Shown here: piece by piece, positions 1 to 5,893 of the stretch
Layout of the letters: the number at the start of each line of letters is the position of its first letter
How positions within the stretch are numbered: position 1 is the stretch's first letter
Origin: Selenomonas sp.
Lineage (GTDB): Bacteria; Bacillota; Negativicutes; Selenomonadales; Selenomonadaceae
Length of the DNA: 10,010 nucleotides
Assembly: GCA_003518745.1 (NCBI GenBank)
Contig: DOYB01000202.1
Coordinates: 1 to 10,010 of the forward strand
Reading direction: 5' to 3'
Made by a program: the position numbers and the translations under genes
The notes under the pieces: generated by a model
The model's input: the letters and a program-made list of their open reading frames with translations, nothing else
Told to the model about the DNA's origin: nothing
Databases searched by the model: none

Positions 1-9
1 TCAAGCAAT

Positions 10-94
10 GCGGATGTGGCGGAACTGGCAGACGCGCTGGATTTAGGATCCAGTGCCGCAAGGCGTATGGGTTCGAGTCCCTTCATCCGCACCA
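10..94 (+). tRNA. tRNA-Leu, anticodon UAG
   Basis: The sequence folds as a class II tRNA. The 7-bp acceptor stem pairs 10-16 with 84-90, and the discriminator A (91) is followed by an encoded CCA (92-94). The D arm has a 3-bp stem (19-21 with 33-35). The anticodon stem pairs 37-41 with 49-53 around the loop TTTAGGA, which places TAG at 44-46 and so reads CUN leucine codons. A long variable arm (GCC 55-57 with GGC 62-64) is typical of leucine tRNAs. The T loop TTCGAGT is standard. The T stem (67-71 with 79-83) carries a T-T mismatch at 68/82. No other tRNA is visible; only nine bases precede it in the window. An intrinsic terminator follows 11 bases downstream. Confidence 0.96.
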
Positions 95-105
95 CAGATG
101 ATTCA

Positions 106-157
106 GCGTCCTTGGGAACCTTCGAGGTCTTTCCTCCGTTCCCTGGGGCGCTTTTTT
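106..157 (+). terminator. Intrinsic terminator between tRNA-Leu and uvrC
   Basis: A 14-position stem pairs 106-119 with 138-151, containing two G-U pairs and one mismatch. The strong inner GGGAAC/GTTCCC block lies in the arms, and six T residues follow (152-157). It ends 14 bases before the uvrC start codon, so it must end most tRNA transcripts while letting some pass if uvrC has no other promoter. Confidence 0.88.
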
Positions 158-161
158 GAAT

Positions 162-165
162 GGGG
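162..165 (+). promoter_or_regulatory. Weak ribosome binding site that sets the uvrC start
   Basis: GGGG lies 6 bases before the ATG at 172. The in-frame ATG at 160, four codons earlier, is preceded only by the T-run of the terminator and has no Shine-Dalgarno sequence. This is why the start is placed at 172. Confidence 0.55.
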
Positions 166-171
166 TGTACC

Positions 172-1983
172 ATGACTGAAATCGTAGAAGATAAATTAAA
201 ACTGCTGCCTGATTCCCCCGGTGTCTATATCATGAAAAATGCCCAGGGGAAAATAATCTATGTTGGAAAAGCAGTTGTCTTGAAGAATCGCGTACGACAG
301 TACTTCCAGCAAAATAAGGCTCATACGCCGAAGGTACGCGCCATGGTGGAAAAGATTGCCGACTTCGAGATTATCATGACCTCCTCCGAGGTAGAGGCGC
401 TGATTCTGGAATGTAACCTCATAAAAAAGCATCGCCCCCGTTACAACATCAGCCTCAAAGATGACAAAACCTACCCCTATGTAAAAGTGACCCTTGCTGA
501 AGAATACCCCCGTATATTCATCACCCGCAGGGTAATGAAGGACGGCTCGAAATATTTTGGCCCCTATACCAATGTGACAGCGATTCACGAAAGCCTGAAG
601 CTCCTGCGCCGGCTCTTTCCCCTGCGAACCTGCCGCAGACTTGGTGAACGTCCCTGTCTGGAATACCATATAAAGCGCTGTCTGGCTCCATGTGTGGGGA
701 AAGTGGAAAAATCCGAATACGATTCCATGATACAATCGGCAATATACTTCCTTGAAGGCCGTACGGAGAAGGTCGAGAGGGAACTTTCCTCGCAGATGCA
801 AGAGGCCGCGGAAGAATATCGCTTTGAGGCCGCCGCACGGCTTCGTGACCAGTTGGCAGCAGTCAGAAAAGCCGCGGAAAAGCAGAACATTGTGACCGGA
901 GAGGGTGATCAGGATGCCGTTGGCATGGCCCGTTCCGATCTTGGAGTGTGCGTACAGATTTTTCTGGTACGGGGCGGCAAAATGGTAGGAAGGGAACACT
1001 TCCTCCTCAACGGCAGTGAGGACGAAACGGATGAGGCAGTGTTGACCGCCTTCCTCAAGCAATATTACAATCAGGCCACATTTGTGCCCCATGAAGTCCT
1101 CCTCCCCATAAGTTTAGAGGAAAGCAACCTTCTGGAAAGCTGGCTTTCCGACAAAAAACACGGAAAGGTACAGATTTTCGTACCACAAAGAGGCACCAAG
1201 CGGGATCTGGTGAAAATGGCTGAAGGAAACGCCTCCAAATATTTGTCGGATGAAGCTGACCGCATAAAACAGGCAAACGCCCAGACCATTGGCGCGGTTG
1301 AGGAACTGGGGCGATACCTTGGCCTTAGCAGACTGCCCAATCGTATGGAGTGTTTCGACATCTCCCATAATCAAGGCTCAGAAACCGTCGCCTCCATGGT
1401 GGTTTTCGAAGGCGGGCTCCCCAAGAAAGAGGACTATAGACGCTACAAGATACGCAGTACCGAGGGCAAGCCCGATGACTTCAAATCCATGAGGGAAGTC
1501 ACAAAACGCAGATACGGAAAACTTACAGCGGATGAACTGCCTGACCTCATAGTAATCGACGGAGGCAAGGGTCAGCTCTCCTCTGCCCTTGAAATCATAA
1601 GGGGTGCCGGGCATCTGACAGTACCTGTGGTAGGTCTTGCAAAGCAATTCGAGCTTATCTTCGTGGAAGGCTCCCCGGATCCTGTGGAGTTGCCTCGACA
1701 CAGCCAGTCTCTCTACCTCATACAGCGCATTCGTGACGAGGCCCACAGATTTGCCATCACCTACCATCGCAAGCTTCGCGGCAAGCGCAACCTGGTTTCG
1801 GTGCTGGATCATATAGACGGCATAGGCCCCACCCGCAGGAAAAAGCTTTGGAGCCACTTCGGAAATCTGGATGAGATAAAAGCCGCCTCCGTGGAGGAAC
1901 TTGCTTCAGTTGAGGGAATGAACAGACCCGCTGCCGAAGCAGTATATAATTTTTTTGCTGCCCAGCGACGATTGAAGGAATAA
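172..1983 (+). CDS. uvrC: UvrABC excinuclease subunit C
   Basis: UvrC is the nuclease of cytoplasmic nucleotide excision repair. It binds the UvrB-DNA complex and cuts on both sides of the lesion. The 603-residue product has the normal family length and domain order. The GIY-YIG nuclease (about 14-95; GVY 17-19, YVG 30-32) makes the 3' cut. Cysteines 154, 162, 170 and 174 match the cluster known to hold a 4Fe-4S centre in E. coli UvrC, with the same spacing as the B. subtilis protein. A UVR motif for UvrB contact lies near 196-232. The RNase H-like domain for the 5' cut has D396, D463 and H525 in FDISHNQG, VIDGGKGQ and RDEAHRF contexts. Helix-hairpin-helix repeats lie near the C-terminus (IDGIGPTRRKKL). 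All visible catalytic positions are intact. I see no promoter between the upstream terminator and the start. The rubredoxin gene follows after 69 bases. Confidence 0.98.
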   Translation: MTEIVEDKLKLLPDSPGVYIMKNAQGKIIYVGKAVVLKNRVRQYFQQNKAHTPKVRAMVEKIADFEIIMTSSEVEALILECNLIKKHRPRYNISLKDDKTYPYVKVTLAEEYPRIFITRRVMKDGSKYFGPYTNVTAIHESLKLLRRLFPLRTCRRLGERPCLEYHIKRCLAPCVGKVEKSEYDSMIQSAIYFLEGRTEKVERELSSQMQEAAEEYRFEAAARLRDQLAAVRKAAEKQNIVTGEGDQDAVGMARSDLGVCVQIFLVRGGKMVGREHFLLNGSEDETDEAVLTAFLKQYYNQATFVPHEVLLPISLEESNLLESWLSDKKHGKVQIFVPQRGTKRDLVKMAEGNASKYLSDEADRIKQANAQTIGAVEELGRYLGLSRLPNRMECFDISHNQGSETVASMVVFEGGLPKKEDYRRYKIRSTEGKPDDFKSMREVTKRRYGKLTADELPDLIVIDGGKGQLSSALEIIRGAGHLTVPVVGLAKQFELIFVEGSPDPVELPRHSQSLYLIQRIRDEAHRFAITYHRKLRGKRNLVSVLDHIDGIGPTRRKKLWSHFGNLDEIKAASVEELASVEGMNRPAAEAVYNFFAAQRRLKE

Positions 1984-2009
1984 ATATAGTATACAATTCC
2001 CAAAAGATA

Positions 2010-2023
2010 TGCTAAACTTAGCA
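2010..2023. promoter_or_regulatory. Inverted repeat, possible operator before rubredoxin
   Basis: TGCTAA-AC-TTAGCA is a perfect 6-bp inverted repeat with a 2-base centre. It starts 30 bases before the rubredoxin start codon, in the short AT-rich gap after uvrC. It overlaps TATGCT (2008-2013), a 4/6 match to a -10 box, but no convincing -35 box sits at the right distance. A two-base loop is too small for a stable RNA hairpin, so a protein site is more likely than an RNA one. This could be chance. Confidence 0.25.
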
Positions 2024-2052
2024 AGAGTATGTATTAAAGAGGAGGGCATTTC

Positions 2053-2214
2053 ATGAAAACTTGGGCATGCACTGTTTGCGGATGGATTTATGACGAAGCA
2101 AAGGGCGATGAGGATTATGACCTCAAGGCCGGAGTACCCTTTGAGGATTTGCCGGAGGACTTCGTCTGCCCGGTCTGCGGAGTGGGCAAGGACGATTTTG
2201 AGGAACAGTCTTGA
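2053..2214 (+). CDS. Rubredoxin
   Basis: This 53-residue protein was found by direct translation. It is a small cytoplasmic one-electron carrier with an iron held by four cysteines. C6 and C9 (CTVCG) and C39 and C42 (CPVCGVGKDDFE) sit at the same numbers as in the well-studied Clostridium pasteurianum rubredoxin. The acidic middle and the FEDLPEDF segment also fit. Compared with that protein, the aromatic core keeps Y13, F30 and F49 but has W4, W11 and F37 in place of Y4, Y11 and W37. The start is supported by AGGAGG at 2040-2045, 7 bases before the ATG. In anaerobes rubredoxins commonly feed electrons to oxygen- or peroxide-reducing enzymes (rubrerythrin, flavodiiron proteins), but no such partner is in the window. 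It lies 69 bases after uvrC and is closed by a hairpin terminator. Confidence 0.97.
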   Translation: MKTWACTVCGWIYDEAKGDEDYDLKAGVPFEDLPEDFVCPVCGVGKDDFEEQS

Positions 2215-2236
2215 TCGCTTGCCAGAAAATGTAGGT

Positions 2237-2273
2237 GAGGAGCGGCTATCGTCGCTCCTCTTGTGCGTGTTTT
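2237..2273 (+). terminator. Intrinsic terminator after rubredoxin
   Basis: A 10-bp stem (2237-2246 with 2251-2260, one G-U pair) with a TATC loop is followed by a T-rich but interrupted tail ending in TTTT (2270-2273). It starts 22 bases after the rubredoxin stop and separates this unit from the S55-type gene. Confidence 0.75.
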
Positions 2274-2285
2274 CACACAGGAATA

Positions 2286-2315
2286 ATGTCAGGTTTCGTA
2301 TCCTCGTCTTATGAT
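2286..2315 (+). promoter_or_regulatory. Possible promoter of the S55-type gene and murA
   Basis: TATGAT at 2310-2315 is a 5/6 match to the -10 consensus. ATGTCA at 2286-2291 is a 4/6 match to the -35 box, with an 18-base spacer. It lies just after the rubredoxin terminator and about 50 bases before the likely start codon, which is where a promoter for this unit is expected. The -35 box is weak, so this is a tentative call. Confidence 0.4.
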
Positions 2316-2353
2316 GTATTCATATTTCTTCATACTTGGTTTCAATTTTTCAT

Positions 2354-2357
2354 GGAG
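2354..2357 (+). promoter_or_regulatory. Ribosome binding site favouring a TTG start
   Basis: GGAG lies 8 bases before the TTG at 2366. In-frame alternatives are a TTG at 2336 and a GTG at 2357, which lack a ribosome binding site, and an ATG at 2387, which would remove the positively charged n-region of the signal peptide. Confidence 0.5.
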
Positions 2358-2365
2358 TGATAGAT

Positions 2366-4534
2366 TTGCATAAATCGATTCGTAAAATGGCTATATGGGG
2401 AATCCTCGCGGCATGTCTCGCTATGCCTCCTGCTTCCGCATACGCCATGCCGGATATACTTTCCGTTTCTGAAGTACAAAACGGGATGACCGGCACAGCT
2501 TATACAGTAGTGGAACCATCAGGCGATATAGAGCCGTTTCAGGTTGATATAGTTGGAGTTGTGAGCGGCGGAAAAGGCTCAAACAGCATGATCATGGCAA
2601 AAGCATACGGTCCGCTGATTGACAGAGCCGGAGGTGTGCTTCAGGGAATGAGCGGCAGTCCCGTCTACATAGATGATAAACTTGTAGGGGCAGTTGCCAT
2701 TGGTCTCAAGGAAATGAACCTTGACACATTCTTTATCACCCCCATAGAGAACATGCTTCCCCTTTGGGATATGCCCGATAACAAAAACAAGATAAAATTC
2801 AAGTCAATTGATTTGAAGAAGGCCGCCGAAGAAAGGGAAAAGGCCAAGAAGAAAGAGGAAGAACAGGCCGCTAAAAAGGATGCAGCAAAGTCCGGTGATA
2901 ATGCAAAGAACAGCAAAGAAGCGAATGAATCCTCCAAGGATACCGGCGCCAAGGAAAAGTCTAATTCAGCTGCCGACAGCAAAGACTCACCTAAAGATAA
3001 AGAATCTGAGTCAAAAAAAGCCAACCCGGTAACCGGTGATGAAAAATCCCAATCCGCGGAAACACCCCCGGCAACCGAGGAAAAGTCACCGGAAACACCT
3101 TCTCAGTCAGAAACGATACTCGTTCCCGAATTCACGGATATCGCCGCAGATGAGGCAGCTAAAGAGCCCCCTGTGGAGTCCTCCGGAAGCGCTGACAATG
3201 TGGCCGCCGCGACTGATGGAACCACGGAGCATAAATCCCTGCTGTGCGTATCCGGCTTCGGTCGTGACGGCATGAATTACTTGAGCAATCAGTTTGCTCA
3301 CTTCGGAAATTTGCAATTCCTTGAAGGCGGCAGTCCAATGGATGCCGACGGAACGGTCGTATATGATGCTGTGCTTGAGCCCGGCGGTCCCATGGGGGTT
3401 GCTCTGATGTATGGAGATTTCTCCATAGCAGCCACAGGAACAGTTACGGCAGTAGATGGGAATCGTGTTCTGGGCTTTGGCCATGAATTCCTGCATCAGG
3501 GTAATGTGAACTACTTCATGACAGATGCCTCGGTGATAGGCACCATCAATGGACAGAGCGCAGGCATGAAGATAGCTAATGTTGGCAATATAGTGGGCCG
3601 TGTCAATCAGGACAGATCCACGGGAGTTGCCGGCATTCTCGGAAAATTCCCTGAGGTGGTGCCTGTGCGCATCCACGTCAAGGATAATACCCTTGGCCGT
3701 GAGGAAGACTACGGCGTACGCATCGCCTACAATGAAGACCTCCTTCCTCAACTCGGAGCTACCGTAGTCTACGCCGCTCTTAACAAGGTGGCAGACACAG
3801 TTAACGGCAGCACCGCCACGGTTCACTTCACCATCAGGACAAACGCCACCAGAAGCGGCAAGGTTGAACGCGCCAACATGTTCTACAATGTCTCTGATGT
3901 GGGCCAGATAGCAGTTATGGAAATGGCTCAGGCTATGACCCTTATCTGCACCAATCCGGCAGAGGTCTCAGATATACTGGATGTGCAGGTGGATGTGGAG
4001 CTTTATGGTGGCCGGAAGACAGCTACCCTTATTTCTGCCGTACCGGATAAGACCCATGTGAAACCCGGAGATACTGTAACCTTTAAGACCAAGCTTAAGC
4101 CCTACCGTCAGCAGGAGGAAGAGCTTAAGATTCCCTACACCGTGCCCAAGACCCAGCCGGAGGGGCGGCTGAATCTTGACCTAAGAGGCGGCGGCCTCAT
4201 ACCTGTGTCCCAGGCTGCTCTTTTCCAGCAGCAAGCATTGGTAATACCTTCAGAGGACGGCAGGCTGCCCACCACGGAGGAGAGCCTCAACACCCTGTTG
4301 AACTCCGGCAGAAACAATGAAATCATCATTGCTCCCGGCCCTGTTACTGATGTCCAGAGCGAACGGGAACAGAAAAAAGCTATTCGTGACGCCATCCAGG
4401 CGGCCAAAGAAATATCTAACCACAAAGCTAATTTACTTGGCGACAAAAAGGACGGAAAATCCGCAGAGACCAAATTTGAAACGAATTACATCATCGAGAA
4501 TGCCATTCGGGCAAGCCTACAGGTGGAGCGGTAG
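2366..4534 (+). CDS. Exported SpoIVB-type (peptidase S55) domain protein
   Basis: With the TTG start this is a 722-residue protein. It begins with a signal peptide: HKSIRK, a hydrophobic stretch at 8-20, then AYA at 25-27 as a likely signal peptidase I site. An alternative is the lipobox-like LAAC at 14-17. The first conserved half (about 28-140) includes the serine-peptidase motif GMSGSPV (94-100, likely nucleophile S96). A linker (about 147-290) is almost entirely K, E, S, A, D, P and T and is surely disordered. The second half (about 291-495) contains GFGHEF with H373 and a QDRSTGVAGILG segment seen in S55-domain proteins. A beta-rich region with a KPGDTV motif and a charged tail follow. 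SpoIVB itself has a PDZ domain and the His before the Ser; neither holds here, so this is a relative, not SpoIVB. Its substrate is unknown. murA follows after 26 bases, suggesting an envelope role. Confidence 0.85.
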   Translation: MHKSIRKMAIWGILAACLAMPPASAYAMPDILSVSEVQNGMTGTAYTVVEPSGDIEPFQVDIVGVVSGGKGSNSMIMAKAYGPLIDRAGGVLQGMSGSPVYIDDKLVGAVAIGLKEMNLDTFFITPIENMLPLWDMPDNKNKIKFKSIDLKKAAEEREKAKKKEEEQAAKKDAAKSGDNAKNSKEANESSKDTGAKEKSNSAADSKDSPKDKESESKKANPVTGDEKSQSAETPPATEEKSPETPSQSETILVPEFTDIAADEAAKEPPVESSGSADNVAAATDGTTEHKSLLCVSGFGRDGMNYLSNQFAHFGNLQFLEGGSPMDADGTVVYDAVLEPGGPMGVALMYGDFSIAATGTVTAVDGNRVLGFGHEFLHQGNVNYFMTDASVIGTINGQSAGMKIANVGNIVGRVNQDRSTGVAGILGKFPEVVPVRIHVKDNTLGREEDYGVRIAYNEDLLPQLGATVVYAALNKVADTVNGSTATVHFTIRTNATRSGKVERANMFYNVSDVGQIAVMEMAQAMTLICTNPAEVSDILDVQVDVELYGGRKTATLISAVPDKTHVKPGDTVTFKTKLKPYRQQEEELKIPYTVPKTQPEGRLNLDLRGGGLIPVSQAALFQQQALVIPSEDGRLPTTEESLNTLLNSGRNNEIIIAPGPVTDVQSEREQKKAIRDAIQAAKEISNHKANLLGDKKDGKSAETKFETNYIIENAIRASLQVER
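2804..3235 (+). other. Low-complexity charged linker inside the S55-type protein
   Basis: This codes for about 144 residues dominated by Lys, Glu, Ser, Ala, Asp, Pro and Thr, first Lys/Glu-rich (AEEREKAKKKEEE) and then Ser/Pro/Thr-rich. It separates the GMSGSP half from the GFGH half. The reading frame stays open through it and the conserved sequence resumes afterwards in the same frame, so it is an in-frame insert or tether rather than a frameshift. Confidence 0.8.
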
Positions 4535-4560
4535 TTATCCGAGAGAGGAATGGATCCCTA

Positions 4561-5826
4561 ATGGAAAAATTGGTAATACACGGCGGACATAGGCTGGAAG
4601 GAAGGGTCAAGATCAGCGGCGCTAAGAATGCGGTACTTCCCATTATCGCGGCTACGCTGCTGGGACAGGACCGCCCCAGTTGTCTTGACGAGGTGCCTGC
4701 CCTTGATGATGTACATACCATCACCAAGGTTTTACTGCAGCTCGGGGTTCAGGCCGAGTTCAATGAAAGTGAGCACCGGTTGACGGTTAACAGCTCAGAA
4801 ATCAAGAGCTGCGAAGCACCCTATGACCTGGTAAGAAAGATGCGGGCCTCCTTCCTGATAATGGGACCGCTGCTTGCCCGCTGCGGAAAGGCAAAAATCT
4901 CCCTGCCCGGAGGCTGCGCAATCGGCACGCGTCCCATAGACCTGCATCTAAAGGGCTTTGAAGCCCTCGGCGCAAAAATTGTGATAGGTCATGGCTTCAT
5001 AGAGGCAACCGCGCCCGAGGGACTCACGGGAGCGCGTATCTATCTGGACTTCCCAAGCGTTGGGGCAACGGAAAACATCCTTATGGCCGCCTCCATGGCA
5101 AGGGGGCAGACCGTGTTGGAAAACCCGGCTCAAGAGCCCGAAATAGTGGATCTTGCCAACTACCTGAACGTCATGGGAGCAAAGATTCGCGGCGCCGGCA
5201 CTAATGTCATAAAAATCGAGGGCAGACCGAAGCTCGTAGGCAGGGACTACACCATCATACCCGACCGTATCGAAGCCGGAACCTATATGGTGGCCGCTGC
5301 TATGACACAGGGAGATGTCTACATCGAAAATGCCATAACCGAGCATCTGAAGCCCGTTATCGCGAAGCTGAAGGAAGCAGGCGTCACCATCCTTGAGGAT
5401 GTGGACGGTGTCCGTGTGACCTGCGAGAAATTCCCAAAGGCCGTGGACATAAAGACCATGCCCTACCCCGGCTTCCCCACTGACATGCAGGCACAGTTCA
5501 TGGCCATGCTGACCGTTTCCGTAGGAACGGGAATGGTCACCGAAACAGTCTTCGAGAACCGCTTCATGCATGTTGATGAGCTCAAGCGCATGGGGGCCAA
5601 AATCAAGATTGACGGACGCACCTCCGTTGTCGAGGGTGTTGAACACCTTACGGGCTGCCAAGTAAAGGCAACAGATCTCCGGGCAGGCGCGGCAATGGTG
5701 CTCGCGGGACTGGTGGCGGAGGGTGAAACCCAGATCGGGTACATCCACCATATCGACCGTGGCTATGACAATCTGGTCGGCAAACTTGTATCCCTTGGCG
5801 CTGATATCAAGCGTGTAGACAATTAA
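4561..5826 (+). CDS. murA: UDP-N-acetylglucosamine 1-carboxyvinyltransferase
   Basis: MurA transfers enolpyruvate from phosphoenolpyruvate to UDP-GlcNAc, the first committed cytoplasmic step of peptidoglycan synthesis. The 421-residue product is full length. Visible family residues, with E. coli equivalents from general knowledge, are K22 and N23 (SGAKNA), C119 (LPGGCAIGTRP; E. coli C115), R124 (R120), D308 (GFPTDMQ; D305), R374 (DLRAG) and R400 (HIDRGY; R397). The intact C119 predicts that it is a normal fosfomycin target. The ATG is preceded by AGAGGA at 4544-4549, 11 bases away, rather long but usable; the nearer ATG at 4550 is out of frame. The 26-base gap after the S55-type gene and the absence of a terminator there point to co-transcription. 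A hairpin terminator follows the stop. Many Firmicutes carry two murA copies, and the window alone does not say which this is. Confidence 0.98.
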   Translation: MEKLVIHGGHRLEGRVKISGAKNAVLPIIAATLLGQDRPSCLDEVPALDDVHTITKVLLQLGVQAEFNESEHRLTVNSSEIKSCEAPYDLVRKMRASFLIMGPLLARCGKAKISLPGGCAIGTRPIDLHLKGFEALGAKIVIGHGFIEATAPEGLTGARIYLDFPSVGATENILMAASMARGQTVLENPAQEPEIVDLANYLNVMGAKIRGAGTNVIKIEGRPKLVGRDYTIIPDRIEAGTYMVAAAMTQGDVYIENAITEHLKPVIAKLKEAGVTILEDVDGVRVTCEKFPKAVDIKTMPYPGFPTDMQAQFMAMLTVSVGTGMVTETVFENRFMHVDELKRMGAKIKIDGRTSVVEGVEHLTGCQVKATDLRAGAAMVLAGLVAEGETQIGYIHHIDRGYDNLVGKLVSLGADIKRVDN

Positions 5827-5837
5827 AAACAACCTTC

Positions 5838-5869
5838 AGGCGTGTCCAAATGATTTTGGCACGCCTTTT
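5838..5869 (+). terminator. Intrinsic terminator after murA
   Basis: The stem AGGCGTG / CACGCCT, extended by CCAAA / TTTGG around a bulged or wobble-paired T, has a short loop and ends in TTTT (5866-5869). It starts 12 bases after the murA stop and ends 24 bases before the addB start. The short T-run suggests that it may leak. Confidence 0.8.
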
Positions 5870-5893
5870 CATTACACAACGGGAGGATATGCT

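Noticed and set aside
106..151. LexA/SOS box from the GGGAAC and GTTCCC arms before uvrC
   Set aside because: The arms are far too distant for a GAAC-N4-GTTC site and are better explained as the terminator stem.
196..1092. Long open frame on the minus strand opposite uvrC (298 codons)
   Set aside because: It lies entirely inside the certain uvrC gene, has no recognisable motif and no supporting ribosome binding site; such antisense frames are common opposite GC-rich coding DNA.
2804..3235. Possible frameshift or pseudogene break in the S55-type gene
   Set aside because: The Lys/Glu/Ser-rich stretch is in frame with conserved sequence on both sides, so it is a low-complexity linker.
3107..3826. 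Open frame of 239 codons on the minus strand opposite the S55-type gene
   Set aside because: It overlaps conserved S55-domain coding sequence and shows no domain or signal of its own.
5795..5823. Promoter-like TTGGCG-17-GACAAT at the end of murA, for addB
   Set aside because: Both boxes match only 4/6 and it lies upstream of the murA terminator, so it would not avoid termination before addB.
4948..5832. Long open frame on the minus strand opposite murA (294 codons)
   Set aside because: The + strand frame is an unmistakable full-length MurA with all active-site residues; the antisense product is rich in Cys and His with no family resemblance.
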